From Pisaster brevispinus (Eukaryota; Echinodermata; Asteroidea; Forcipulatida; Asteriidae), in the NCBI GenBank assembly GCA_023634235.1, contig JAMKCF010000001.1, forward strand, positions 1,044,001 through 1,108,000: a DNA stretch of 64,000 nucleotides. The letters run 5' to 3'. How positions within the stretch are numbered: the first letter of the stretch is position 1; every line of letters begins with the position of its first letter. Below are positions 22,401 through 45,930 of the stretch, in pieces. The notes below the pieces were generated by a model that saw only the letters and a list, made by a program, of their open reading frames with translations, did no database searches and had not been told where the DNA came from. Both the position numbers and the translations under genes were made by a program.

Positions 22401-22649
22401 GCATGCATGGTACCACAGACCAACGTTTATTGATGCTGTAGTGGACTGTGTTACTGTTAGCGTTGTTACTGCTATGTTAGATAGTGTAATGTTTGACCAG
22501 AATTGCAACACAAGTTACTACAGCTATGTAGTCTTGGTTCCAAGACGCTCCAGCTAGTTGTATACGTGGTGAACACGTCACGAAAACCACCGCTATCTCT
22601 ACTATCCTTTATAGAGGGCGCTACCACGATGGCTACGACGGGCACTCGC
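19461..22649. other. Intergenic region with several MITEs
   Basis: No exon recognised. Inverted ends 'acttgttgagtaacagtttt' (about 19847) and 'aaaaactgttactcaataag' (to about 20280) define one element. About 20535-20935 has 'agggcttgaatttta' and the complement of 'aaaatttgagccct' with 'ggcccgaggccag', like the copy at 40921-41256. About 21978-22085 is an inverted pair around 'gatttgcaaatctgcagatt'. The rest is AT-rich. Confidence 0.45.
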
Positions 22650-23419
22650 TAGTCTTGGCCCAAGAAGTCAGTGATTATATCGATATTGGATAGGGGCATT
22701 CCACTAATAAGCTCACAGTGCAAAATAACAATACATGTATTTAAAAAAGAAAAAGAAAAACAAAGTACTTAGAATTCTCACAGCTTTTTACTGTAAACAG
22801 GAAACTATCCATTGACTTTTGAACTTTTATCCTCTGCTCAAATTGATATGGGGAGTCCAAAATGGCCCATCGAGTTATCCTCCCTGCAAATAAAAACACC
22901 CCTAACCCGGTGTAGTTTTCCAAACGTCCGAGCGTCAATCTTGAATAATGTCCCTATCCCTACACCTCTCAGCAAACTGTATGTCTTTTATTGAACTCAA
23001 AAATCTGTCTAGTATAAATTTTTGAGGGTCTACAAAATACATATTACGAGGGCGACGTTCTGTTTTCTCCCTATAGTAGGGACATGCGTGTGGTGTAGAC
23101 GTGTTTTTATATAGTTACGTATCTTTGTTTTTTAATCCACAAAATTCTTCATTTTAGATCGGTCATCGTGACTTTTTATCCGAGCTAACTACTCTTTTAA
23201 CTTTGGTGACTCTAGTTGTGAACTTATTTTAGATTTTGGACGTACATTTTGGATGATTTTTAACTTCGAATTGGGCTACTGGAACTTTGCCACCGGGAAT
23301 GCCATTTTACCAGTGCAATACATCGCTATGTGGAACTACGCATCGGCGGGTTAAATCTTTTGCTACGTTTCCCATCTGGAATTTTTTTAATCATCGCGCA
23401 ATAACTCAGGAAAATTACA

Positions 23420-24382
23420 ATGGGATGTGGAAAGAATCATCTTAATCACAACGGTGCTGTGCTTATCCATGTTATCACCAGATTAATTGTAGGATTGTGT
23501 GATACTTCACAAGGGAATTGGGACTCGCAGTCTGTAAGTACTTTTGACTTATTTTCGTCATGCTCTTTGAGAAATAAATCGTATGATGGGTACCTTCACT
23601 ACAAGAATGTACATGTACCTTCGAACTGCATTTGCCTACCAAGCCCAGACAGAAATGCTATCATGTGGAACTTTCTCAAATCAGATAGAAAGAAATGTAT
23701 AATTGTAGATCACGTCACATTGATCGGAAGTAGGACATGTAGGAGATGTGTTTATACTCGACCTAGAGTTGTTGTCATTGGCCTACTCGCCTGTGCAGGG
23801 GATGTACATTTAAATCCAGGGCCTGCTGCATGCACATCACGTGTCCTACAAGATTGCATTGCATGTAGTAGGAGGGTTAACAGCAAATATAAACTCAGAT
23901 GTGCAGACTGTAAAAATTTTGCTCATCCTAGCCGTGTTGGGACTACACAAAAACGGGCTCAAATTATCATTGCCAACTCTTTGCCGTGGTATTGCTCCGA
24001 CTGTTGTGCTCTTTGTAGTGTGTGTGATGGAAATGTGCTTAGTGAACACCATGCAGTACAATGTGACAGGTGCGAGAAATGGCTGCATACTACGTGCTGC
24101 AACATTGATGATTTGACTTACACGTCTCTCATGTCGAGTGGCTGCAACTGGGTTTGTCCACTGTGTGATGCCATAAACTTTTCGGACTCATTTTTCAATG
24201 AAGGGGACATTTCCGTTGATAATTCTGTGGATGGAGAATTGACGGTTGTCGGTTCTCCTCGAGGTAACAAGCCAAATAATGACCAGTCATCTGCCATTAA
24301 TGATCAAACTAAGAGGAAAACGAGGGCAAAGAAAACCACTCCCAAGCTTAGAGACAGAATCAGGATCGTGTCTGTTGACTAA
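23420..24382 (+). CDS. Retrotransposon ORF1: 2A-like peptide plus zinc fingers (PHD)
   Basis: The product is 320 aa from an ATG at 23420. Residues 116-135 read RVVVIGLLACAGDVHLNPGP. This ends in the NPGP (N132-P135) of 2A ribosome-skipping peptides, with D128 in place and His130 where the common motif has Glu. A two-part zinc region follows: a first Cys/His cluster (C146, C149, C161, C164, H169, C192, C195) and then a PHD-type C4HC3 finger (C199, C202, C215, C218, H223, C226, C246, C249). The tail is Lys/Arg-rich (KRKTRAKK). In related retroelements PHD-containing ORF1 proteins are thought to bind nucleic acid or chromatin. It overlaps the ORF2 frame by 137 bp. If the 2A works, the first 134 residues would be released separately. 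Confidence 0.85.
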   Translation: MGCGKNHLNHNGAVLIHVITRLIVGLCDTSQGNWDSQSVSTFDLFSSCSLRNKSYDGYLHYKNVHVPSNCICLPSPDRNAIMWNFLKSDRKKCIIVDHVTLIGSRTCRRCVYTRPRVVVIGLLACAGDVHLNPGPAACTSRVLQDCIACSRRVNSKYKLRCADCKNFAHPSRVGTTQKRAQIIIANSLPWYCSDCCALCSVCDGNVLSEHHAVQCDRCEKWLHTTCCNIDDLTYTSLMSSGCNWVCPLCDAINFSDSFFNEGDISVDNSVDGELTVVGSPRGNKPNNDQSSAINDQTKRKTRAKKTTPKLRDRIRIVSVD

Positions 24383-26921
24383 TTGCCAGAGTGTTAAATC
24401 GAAAGCTGGTGACATTGCCGTGTTGTTGGATACCATCAAGCCTGATTTCATTTGTGGGACCGAATCGTGGCTTGATCCAAGCATAAATAGTGCTGAGATT
24501 TTTCCCGAAAACTACGCTGTCTTCAGAAAAGATCGGAAGACTACTACTACTGGAGGGGGTGTTTTTCAGACTGTGAAAGGGGACTTACCTTCAACTCACT
24601 GCAGTGAGCTAAACTCAGACTGTGAAATATTATGGACTGAAACCAAAGTAAAGGGATGTAGACCTATGCTAATTGGTGTTTTCTACCGCCCACCCAAGGA
24701 TAATGGAGAAGCAATGGAAATATTGGGACAATCATTTGCCAACCTGGGAAATAAGATCAACTCTCATAACATTATTTTGACTGGAGATTTTAATTTGCCC
24801 AACATCGATTGGAGTGACAACAGTGTGTCAACACGAAGTGGGTACAGCTCTAAAGCTGCAGAACAACTGGTCACCCCAGTTGAAGAACATGGGCTCACTC
24901 AACATGTCAATCAACCTACAAGAAAACAGGGAAACGCCGAGAACATCTTAGACTTGGTTTTCACCAACAATCCTGACATGGTGGACAAGATCACGGTTGT
25001 TGAGGGTATTTCTGACCACAGCTCGGTGATAGTGGACTTAAGGATTGCCCCGATTAGGAAACGACCAGTGAAGCGAAAGGTCTACTTGCGCAACAAAGCT
25101 GACACTGATGGTGTCACACAAGCATTGGAAGATTTTACAGACGAGTACTTCAAGAACAACAAAGGGAAGACTGTAACAGAAAAATGGGACTGCATCAAGA
25201 CAGCAATTCTCCAAACCATGGACAAATGTGTTCCTCACAAGATGACATCTAGCCGTTTCAACTTGCCCTGGTTTGACAGGACACTGAGACGGGCTGTTAA
25301 AAAGAAGCAACGTCTATACAATAAGGCCATCAAATCAGGAAAGGCTTCTGATTGGGAAGTTTTCCGTGAATGCAGGAGAAATACACACAAACTTATCAAA
25401 AAAACTCGCTCTACATACATCAGAGAAACCTTGGGATCTGCCATCAAGGAGGAGCCTAAAAAATTCTGGACGTTTATCAAAAAGTTAAGTCAAGAAAACC
25501 CAGGAGTTGCAGACCTTGAGAAAGATGGAAAGATTATCAGCGATGATACAGAGAAGGCGAACATCTTGAATGAACAGTTTCAGAGTGTGTTTACCAAGGA
25601 GCCTCCTTGGGAATTGCCCCAACTTGGTACTAGCCCGTACGAACAGATTGGTAAGCTCATCATCACCAAAGAGGGAGTTGAAAAGCTCCTCAGCCAGCTT
25701 AAGCCCAACAAAGCACCAGGTCCAGACGGAATTCCACCTTGGTTTCTGAAACTTGGAGCTAAGCAGCTAGCCTCACCACTTCAGGACCTGTTCCAAAGTT
25801 CAATCAACACAGGTGAAGTACCACAAGATTGGAAGGAAGCAAATATTACATCAATATTCAAGAAGGGGAGCCGTACTTGTGCAGCAAACTATCGTCCTGT
25901 TTCACTCACTTTAGTGGTTTGCAAGGCCTTGGAGCACATTGTGCACAGCCATGTGATGAAACATTTGGAGAACCAGCATATTTTAACTGATTTTCAACAT
26001 GGATTCCGGGCTAAAAAGTCAACAGAAACACAACTCATCCTCACAATTCATGACATTAGCATGGAACTCAACAAGAACAACTTGGTTGATGTCGCAGTGC
26101 TTGATTTTACCAAGGCCTTCGACAAAGTCCCGCACCGTCGTCTTATTTCCAAACTTCAATATTATGGATTAAGTGGGGAGATCTCAACATGGGTTCAGGA
26201 TTTCCTGACAGGGCGTACCCAACAAGTCGTAAATAATGGGCATACATCACTCCCAGCAGCCGTCACATCTGGTGTACCACAAGGCACTGTCACTGGTCCA
26301 CTTTTGTTTTTGTTGTACATCAACGACCTGCCAAACAACATCACCTCCCAGATCAGGCTTTTTGCAGATGACTGCTTGCTTTACGCCCCAATTCCTACCA
26401 ACGGGGACACTAGCACTTTGCAGAAGGACCTGAAGCTCCTGGAAAACTGGCAAGACACTTGGCTAATGAACTTTAATCCAAGCAAGTGCTGCACCATGAC
26501 CATAGGCAAGAGAAACCCACCTCAGCATGAATACAAGTTTTGCAATCAAGTTTTGGACAGCGTCTCATCTCAAAAATACCTTGGTGTTCACATATCTAAT
26601 ACCCTCAGCTGGAACATCCATGTTCAGGAGTCCATCAAGAAAGCTCAAAGAGTGCAGAATGTTATCCGCAGGAATTTGTGGAGCTGTAACAGTGAAGTGA
26701 AAGCAACTGCCTATTTGAGCTTAGTGAGACCACTCTTAGAATATGCTGCATCTGCATGGGACCCCTCAACAAAGCAGATCATTAATTCACTTGAAAGAGT
26801 TCAACGTCAAGCAGCTAGATTTTGCACAGGAAACTACCAAAGGGATGCGGGAACTGTTACTAAACTTCTGGATGACTTGGGATGGGACACACTACAGAAC
26901 AGAAGAAATCAAAAGAAATGA
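24246..26921 (+). CDS. Retrotransposon ORF2: APE endonuclease and reverse transcriptase
   Basis: The frame is open from 24246 (first ATG at 24279) and encodes 891 codons. The APE-type endonuclease spans residues 44-268: LLTNCQS (N46), GTESW (E73), YRPP, TGDFN (D181) and SDHSS (D257, H258). The reverse transcriptase spans about 485-790: NKAPGPDGIP, NYRPVSL, QHGFRAKKST, VLDFTKAFDKV (D620), SGVPQGTVTGPLLF, FADD (706-709) and KYLGVHIS. A TGA at 26919 interrupts the conserved C-terminal region. The same frame continues after it with MLYKMKNGLVDIPLHNY to a TAA at about 27155. All catalytic residues are intact, so only the last ~77 residues are lost. It nicks target DNA and copies element RNA there. 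How ORF2 is translated relative to ORF1 is not clear. Confidence 0.9.
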   Translation: MSVLLEVTSQIMTSHLPLMIKLRGKRGQRKPLPSLETESGSCLLTNCQSVKSKAGDIAVLLDTIKPDFICGTESWLDPSINSAEIFPENYAVFRKDRKTTTTGGGVFQTVKGDLPSTHCSELNSDCEILWTETKVKGCRPMLIGVFYRPPKDNGEAMEILGQSFANLGNKINSHNIILTGDFNLPNIDWSDNSVSTRSGYSSKAAEQLVTPVEEHGLTQHVNQPTRKQGNAENILDLVFTNNPDMVDKITVVEGISDHSSVIVDLRIAPIRKRPVKRKVYLRNKADTDGVTQALEDFTDEYFKNNKGKTVTEKWDCIKTAILQTMDKCVPHKMTSSRFNLPWFDRTLRRAVKKKQRLYNKAIKSGKASDWEVFRECRRNTHKLIKKTRSTYIRETLGSAIKEEPKKFWTFIKKLSQENPGVADLEKDGKIISDDTEKANILNEQFQSVFTKEPPWELPQLGTSPYEQIGKLIITKEGVEKLLSQLKPNKAPGPDGIPPWFLKLGAKQLASPLQDLFQSSINTGEVPQDWKEANITSIFKKGSRTCAANYRPVSLTLVVCKALEHIVHSHVMKHLENQHILTDFQHGFRAKKSTETQLILTIHDISMELNKNNLVDVAVLDFTKAFDKVPHRRLISKLQYYGLSGEISTWVQDFLTGRTQQVVNNGHTSLPAAVTSGVPQGTVTGPLLFLLYINDLPNNITSQIRLFADDCLLYAPIPTNGDTSTLQKDLKLLENWQDTWLMNFNPSKCCTMTIGKRNPPQHEYKFCNQVLDSVSSQKYLGVHISNTLSWNIHVQESIKKAQRVQNVIRRNLWSCNSEVKATAYLSLVRPLLEYAASAWDPSTKQIINSLERVQRQAARFCTGNYQRDAGTVTKLLDDLGWDTLQNRRNQKK

Positions 26922-26924
26922 TGT

Positions 26925-27155
26925 ATGCTCTACAAGATGAAAAATGGGTTGGTCGACATTCCACTTCACAACTATGTTCAGCCTAATACCAGAGATACAA
27001 GGGGAAACAACCAAAAATTCATTCAAGTCAGTCACAAAGCTAGGGCCTTCAAAGATTCATTCTTCGTATCAACTGTTAAACACTGGAACTCACTCTCCTC
27101 GGCTGCTGTGAACAGCGCAACACTAGCAGAATTCAAGGGACATATCAGTAATTAA
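26925..27155 (+). pseudogene. C-terminal remnant of ORF2 after the in-frame stop
   Basis: This is in the same frame as ORF2 immediately after TGA. It contains MLYKMKNGLVDI, HNYVQPNT and VKHWNSL, the usual carboxyl-terminal tail of CR1/L2-type polymerases. The tail ends in GHISN-TAA. Spacing from the upstream 'NRR' to 'MLYK' suits the family, so a substitution or paired small indels probably made the stop. Confidence 0.75.
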
Positions 27156-28185
27156 TATCCACCAGTAGTCTATTTCCACACGCAGTGCGCAAGTTAGCGT
27201 TGATGTATCCGGCAGGATATTTTGCTGACTTAATCAATGGAGATGGAGATGGAGATGGTGTACCAATAGTGTATTACGATTGTTGTATAAATCGTTATAG
27301 CGCGCCTTCTTACGGCTTAATTTAACCAACTTGACTACATGTATTAGTTAAATCTAGACTGGTCCCCTGTCTTTATCCGCAAAGATAAAGACGGGCACTG
27401 GTCTTGGATATACAATGATTACATTTTCTAAACGTCCACCATTGACGAAGGCTTTCCATACTGTGTTATGATTGGTCTAAGGTGATGTAATTTGTCAGCT
27501 TTGCACTTCGATGGTCTGCATGCAGCGTGTGCACAGGCATGTGTAATGTAGTGTTGTTTTAATCATTATGTAATATGTGTACATGACTGCAAATCTCTGA
27601 AAGGTACATCTCGTAGGATCCCTCCAGGTGTCCAAGATGGTATTCACGAATTAAAAATCGGGCCGTAAGAGGACGCGCTATAACGATTTACAACGAGCGA
27701 TGTACACTACCACTATCGACCACTGACGTCTCGGGCCAAGACTAACACTTTGCTTATGCGTGCTGCGTGGGACCTATTTCAAATCAGTGCGCGAGTGTCA
27801 GCCTTTTAGCAAACATTACCATTATATATTTATAGACCTTTAAAAAGTTTCATTTGACCTTAATGGATTGATTTAAAACAAGGCTGACCAAAAATAAAAA
27901 GTGTAACTAACACTGAAGTACACAAAGTAAATACGTCTTCATGGAAACATTTTACACCTCAGACAAAGCTAACTCTGGAATAATTACACTCCAAAGTACA
28001 AAGTTCATCCGAATTTAACAACACTTTATTTTATCTTATTTCATTAAAACTGTCTGTACATCAAATCCTATTGAATTTCATGGTCAATTGGGTTTACGGT
28101 AACACCATGTGTATATCTACTAGCTATTTAGATTTGTTCTTAGAGAACTAGGTCTTGCTTTTTATTCGTAGATATTGGAAATCGG

Positions 28186-28232
28186 GAGACTACTTCGGGA
28201 GACTACTTCGGGAGACTACTTCGGGAGACTAC
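28186..28232 (+). repeat. 13-bp tandem repeat (gggagactacttc)
   Basis: There are four near-identical units of 'gggagactacttc', the last one degraded. Confidence 0.9.
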
Positions 28233-28387
28233 ATTGTACTTAGTTCTGAGAAGAACTGTCCAGCATATTATGGTCTTTTACATGTATGCCACTCACTGTG
28301 GATCAACTCAACAAATTATAATAAACGTATAAAAAGAATGCAAGAATATCTTCACCTCTTAAAGTCTGACCAATAGTTACACCCCTA

Positions 28388-28622
28388 CATGTATGTTCCA
28401 TCACCACTATGTTCCATCACCACTATGTTAAAACACCCCTATGTTACAACACCACTATGTTCCAACACTATTATGATCCAACACCCCTACGTTCCAAAAC
28501 CATTATGTTCCGACACCTTAGGGTCCCAAACCCCCATGTTCCGACACCCCATGTTCCAACACCACTATGCTCCAACACCCCCATACCCCCATGTTCCGTC
28601 AACCTCATGTTCCAACACCCCT
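28388..28622 (+). repeat. Minisatellite of ~18-20 bp (atgttccaacacccct)
   Basis: About a dozen variable units of 'atgttccaacaccactatg' or 'atgttccgacacccc'. Open frames across it follow the repeat period. Confidence 0.85.
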
Positions 28623-28836
28623 AGTGTATTTTCCTAATCCTGACCCTTATACCCTAACCCTAATGTGTAAATCACAAGGAGTTTCTTTGAACATAGGGTG
28701 TCGGAATACAGAGCAGTCACCATCTGACCATTCAACATCATCCATCGTTGCTTTTTAACGATAGATAAACTATGCTAGCCTGCAATACAACTTCATGTGG
28801 TGATTGCATCTACACGATACACTTTCAACCCTTAAG

Positions 28837-29014
28837 CCCGGTTCATACTTCCTGCGAACGCGAATGCGAAGCGAATATTGACGTCAAAAATTCGCAACGA
28901 ATAATTCGCAGCAGTTGAAATGTGCTCAACTCCTGCGAAACATTAGCTGCGAAAACGGCCCTGTGATATCAAAATTCGCTTCGCATTCGCATTCGCAGGA
29001 AGTATGAACCGGGC
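28837..29014. repeat. Palindromic MITE (agcccggttcatacttcctg ends)
   Basis: The ends 'agcccggttcatacttcctg' and their exact complement enclose 'cgaatgcgaagcgaat' arms and a ~90-bp centre. An ~85-bp direct duplication ('attcaacatcatccatc...tgattgcatcta') flanks it at about 28724-28816 and 29019-29108. Confidence 0.8.
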
Positions 29015-29149
29015 TCTAGACTGTCTGACTATTCAACATCATCCATCATTGTTTTTTAACGAGACATAACTGCAATACGATATTATGTTGTGATTGCATC
29101 TAAACCGTTCTGTGAAACCAACGCTCTGTCTCCAATCCCAGACTGGACA

Positions 29150-29365
29150 CAAATTTATCTTCAAGCCGACTTGAATCCACGATTCTGATTGGTTGACTCA
29201 TAGCATCGAAAGGATATAAACCAATATCACATGGCAACATCCCGCGTACTGCTGTTCTTACTCCTTGCGCTATTTGAAACTAAGTACACGCAGAACCTAC
29301 AGCTGTTCAAACACCGCGTATTGGGTTAATCTGCACGTCAAGTTTGCTTGAAGATAAATTTGTTA
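29150..29365. repeat. Short TIR element
   Basis: Inverted ends 'acaaatttatcttcaagc' and 'gcttgaagataaatttgt' enclose about 180 bp without coding potential. Confidence 0.65.
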
Positions 29366-29501
29366 CCATAGCACGCTCGTGGAATGAAGAAAATAAATAT
29401 TGTCTGTGTCCCATGTGTAATAACTAATAATAAGAAAATGAAAATGCCTCATAATCTCTTTATTTTGGTATACATAGATTAACTGTTTCCCCGACCATTT
29501 A

Positions 29502-29783
29502 CGGGAAAGCTCCGATAAAGATTTTCCGCGTTACGCCATGAAAACTTGAGAAACTAAGCATCCCTTTCACCAGTGGGTGTGTTTACATTGAATTACTTGG
29601 GTCATTAAACTTAATGGATGAGCAGTTAATCTGCCTGGGGCAGTCAGCAGCTCTACTGGGTTGTACATGATCCAATGAAGTCCACTGTTTGGAAGAGCAA
29701 TTAAATGGACATAACAGCTGTAAGTTGTAAGATGAAAAGGATGTTTTATTCTAGCCTCTTTCTTTAACGGAGCTTTCTCGTAA
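29502..29783. repeat. MITE family G copy
   Basis: Ends 'acgggaaagctccgataaag' and 'ctttaacggagctttctcgt'. The core includes 'gcagttaatctgcctggggc'. It matches 32212-32478 and is inverse to 14038-14348. Confidence 0.8.
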
Positions 29784-30574
29784 TGATTCTCTGTAATTAT
29801 TATTTCACTATGTAATACTCTGTACTCATGAACATGTTGTACATGTTATAATTTCAGAAGAGTACTATAAAATAAATATTGACTTGAATTAAATTGAAAA
29901 ATACAACTACATTGTAGTACTTGTGCTGCAGCCAATTCCTCATGATCGCTGTACAACATCATATCATCTTATAATATGCTATAATACTTGTAATATAATT
30001 ATTTTAGGGTAAATATATTTTAAAACCCGGACAGCAGAGAAAAAAATATTAATGCAGAGCACACAGGATGCATGAAAATTTGCATCAAAAACTAGCAACA
30101 ATATTCCATATTTATTTTAATAAGTTGTTGACCAAATTTGGAAAATGTATTTTCCTGATATAGAAGCTTTTGTATGTCAAATTCAGCATTAAGTTTCACA
30201 ATCTTTCACAATTATTTTGACTAGAAACTACAATTTTGTCGGGGCCTGGCAGACTCCAAATTGAAGTGTTGGCGCTTGCCTGGCACTGTTTTCACTCGCA
30301 TTTGGTGAGCAGGAACTACAAAGGTAGAACTCTGTGATGTGAAGCACAGGTGTAAGCAAGAAAACACAACGACAGCAATCGAGGTTGACTCTACATGCAT
30401 CTAACTACCTTATTTCAGTCGAACCAAGTCTACTATCTAGTTGCTGCGGTCCAATATCTTAAAAGGAAAGTGAAACACAACATTTTTAGATGGGAAAAAA
30501 AATGCAGAAAACCTGAATTTACAAAACTCTTGACAGATTTCAGTCACAAATCAAAAATGTGACAGACCAGGACT

Positions 30575-30722
30575 CGAATTTACAAAGCGCTAAGATTATC
30601 GTTTAAGCATAAAAAGCAGCTAAGCACATAATAAATTTGCTCACCAGATATAGGTGAATAGTTTCTCTAACTATATTTGTTAAGCAAAATTGCCTGTTTA
30701 GCTCAGCAGCTCTATGAGATTT
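30575..30722. repeat. Family S/P-like repeat fragment
   Basis: It contains 'atttacaaagcgctaagatt', then 'gcagctaagcac' and 'gctcagcagctctatgagat', a decayed mix of family S and P words. The boundaries are uncertain. Confidence 0.4.
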
Positions 30723-30838
30723 GGCTCAGAACTTGATTGGCTGATAATCTTTTCCGGAATTAAAGGTAATTATTATACAGGATTGGTTGAGCTGACAAAA
30801 TAGTCGCGGACAGTTTTGTTTGATCAACCATATACGGC

Positions 30839-31095
30839 GTGTCGTGGCCATGCGGTCAAGCACACCAGATTTAAGCTTCAGTGTTTCTGATCAGCAGAGT
30901 GTGGGGTTCGAGTCCCATCTTGACACTTGTGTCCTTAAGCAAGACACTTAACCATTATTTCTTCGCCCTTCAGATGGGACGTAAAGCCCTTCGTCCCACG
31001 AATCATGTTATGAGCGTAGAAGAACCAGTACATTAACACTTATCGTTAAAGAGAGGGGTATCACCCCAGTGTTTCTGGCATTGTTGGAAGTTTGT
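30839..31095 (+). repeat. tRNA-Leu-derived SINE
   Basis: The head at 30839-30926 is 88 nt, the same length as the head at 41669-41756. It runs from 'gtgtcgtggcc' to 'cttgacac', with a long variable arm and B box 'gggttcgagtccc'. The body continues with 'cttaagcaagacacttaacc' and 'cagatgggacgtaaagcc'. It ends about 30 bp before the ALDH3 stop codon, so it may lie in that gene's 3' UTR or just downstream. Confidence 0.75.
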
Positions 31096-31128
31096 TTGCA
31101 CTTCACCAATAAGGGAGGTTTGTGCACA

Positions 31129-44432
<13,304 letters not shown>

Positions 44433-45204
44433 CTGGAAAATTAAAAGTAGGTTAATAATTATTGATGGTCAGACAAGAAGACGGAATCTTCAAAAGTTCC
44501 TTGCACTATAATTTATAAAAACAAACCTGCAAAGAGAAGTCTACAAAATTTAACAAAGTAATAGGCCTGTAATGTTACCCTTACGTTGATGTGTATTTAG
44601 CACTGTATACTCAGTACTTTCCAGAGTTCTGTGAAAAAAACCCAAAGGCAAATCACTCAGGCCAGACTGAACGCTGCAAGAAATTGTAACCAACCACAGA
44701 TTCTGTATCCACTTTTGGGTGAATTCACAGTGGACCCTTGTTGTAAGCTGTCCTTAAACAATGGAACAAAACCTCACTCAAAACAATTCTTTTTGTCCAA
44801 GTTGAAACCCAAATAATAGAGTAACCAATAGGGAGATCACTTGCGCCTGCATTTTGTGTTGATAAATAAATAGTATAAACGCAGCAAATATAGCGCCCTC
44901 TGATGTCCATCCATAGCTTGATACTTGCATTTCACACCTATACCATGAATGGTACAGTCCAAGCTCCGTGAAAAGGAAAGATTGCGGCCAACGGCTAAGC
45001 GATTATACTATTTATTTATCAACACAAAATATGAAATTGTACCGAAAACCATAAGAAATATGTAGTTTAGCCCAGACTTAACACTTCCATGCCCCATTTA
45101 TAATTTTTTGATGTATATTTAATGAGTTGACGGCACGAAAATGAGTTGACGGCGAGTTGACGGCAAGTCGGTGAGTTGACGGCAAGTAGTAGGACCGTTA
45201 GGTA

Positions 45205-45315
45205 AGGGCTAGCTAGATAGCTCAGTAATGGTAGCAGTAAGTAAAGTAGCCCCCGGCACAATAATGTAGAGGTTGCAGGTTCAAATCCTGTTCTAATCAC
45301 TCTCTTTGTTAATGA
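45205..45315 (+). repeat. Second-family tRNA SINE fragment
   Basis: 'gctagatagctcagtaatgg' (A box) and 'gaggttgcaggttcaaatcc' (B box) with an oversized, unpaired middle. It resembles tRNA but would not fold as a functional one. Confidence 0.5.
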
Positions 45316-45847
45316 TTCAACCATGGATAGCTCAACCCAAACCAAAGTACAGCACTCAACTCAGTAGTAAAACATTAGGGCAAGGTTAAAAAATCAAAAT
45401 TCCTCCAAAACACAGAGTTAGCTTCACTCTCTCTCTCTCTCATCTCCATTCTCTGTTCCTTTTTGTGACTAAATTTAAGGTACTGTCATAAAAAATCTGA
45501 TCTGAGTAAGAAGTTTCCAGCCCCTTGTCTGTTTTCAGTTAACAAAATGTGAACAAATGAATGTAAATGTATGTCTACATTTTCATGCAAGATCAAGGTC
45601 ATCAGTCCATAACATTAATTTGTGCGTCGTCATTTAATTTATGTCGGTGTGATCATGCATCGTGATTAATTGGTGTCAGACGATCAGTGTCATGACTTTA
45701 TCAGCGCGAGAGGAAAGTAAGAATGGGTGTTTTACGGTGGTTTTGTACGTTCATTTTGTCTAAGCTTAACGTACATTTCAATAAAGTTTAAGATCTACAT
45801 TAAGTTTTACAAGCTGTTTAAGAAAAAATGGATAGCACTTGACTTAC

Positions 45848-45930
45848 CTCTAAACTCCAGCTCTCTTATGTCTTGTTTTTTATTGTGACGAACTCACGTT
45901 ACTTATTTTCGTTTCACAACCTCGATAGTG
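45848..45930 (-). promoter_or_regulatory. Probable 5' UTR exon of the ALDH3 gene
   Basis: On the minus strand 'gagctggagtttagag' is followed by a strong donor GTAAGT at 45847-45842. The ATG exon has an acceptor at 44432. The pairing would make a 1.4-kb 5' intron. The 5' limit is a guess. Confidence 0.4.

Larger units (their letters stand above)
22693..27265 (+). mobile_element. CR1/L2-like non-LTR retrotransposon
   Basis: The element is about 4.57 kb. It has a ~730-bp 5' region, ORF1 (23420-24382), ORF2 (24246-26921, with a remnant to 27155) and a short 3' UTR ending in a (GGAGAT)n tail at 27239-27258. Such microsatellite tails are typical of CR1/L2/Jockey-group elements. The boundaries are set by where the surrounding TIR element stops and resumes. 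The element is nearly full length but carries a stop in ORF2. Confidence 0.85.
22650..27744. mobile_element. TIR element (Mutator-like MITE) split by a non-LTR retrotransposon
   Basis: The left end 'tagtcttggcccaagaagtc' (22650-22692) is inverted relative to the right end 'gacgtctcgggccaagacta' (to 27744). The left arm resumes at about 27266 ('atagtgtattacgattgttg...ttatagcgcgcc') and its mirror image lies at 27660-27744. Without the insert the element is about 520 bp. The related 179-bp copy at 32867-33045 has a perfect 9-bp target duplication, which suggests the Mutator group. Flanks here are only weakly similar. Confidence 0.7.
27745..31128. other. Intergenic repeat-rich region
   Basis: No exon recognised. 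The stretch contains tandem repeats at 28186-28232 and 28388-28622, MITEs at 28837-29014, 29150-29365 and 29502-29783, a family S fragment at 30575-30722 and a SINE at 30839-31095. Between 29800 and 30560 the sequence is AT-rich and I see nothing specific. Confidence 0.5.

Noticed and set aside
22650..27744. Reading the RT-containing unit as a single TIR transposon that carries a reverse transcriptase
   Set aside because: The TIR arm is interrupted in mid-arm exactly at the retroelement ends, and a (GGAGAT)n tail marks a normal target-primed 3' end, so nesting is the simpler explanation.
28389..28637. Open frames of MFQHP-type repeats
   Set aside because: They reflect the ~20-bp minisatellite only.
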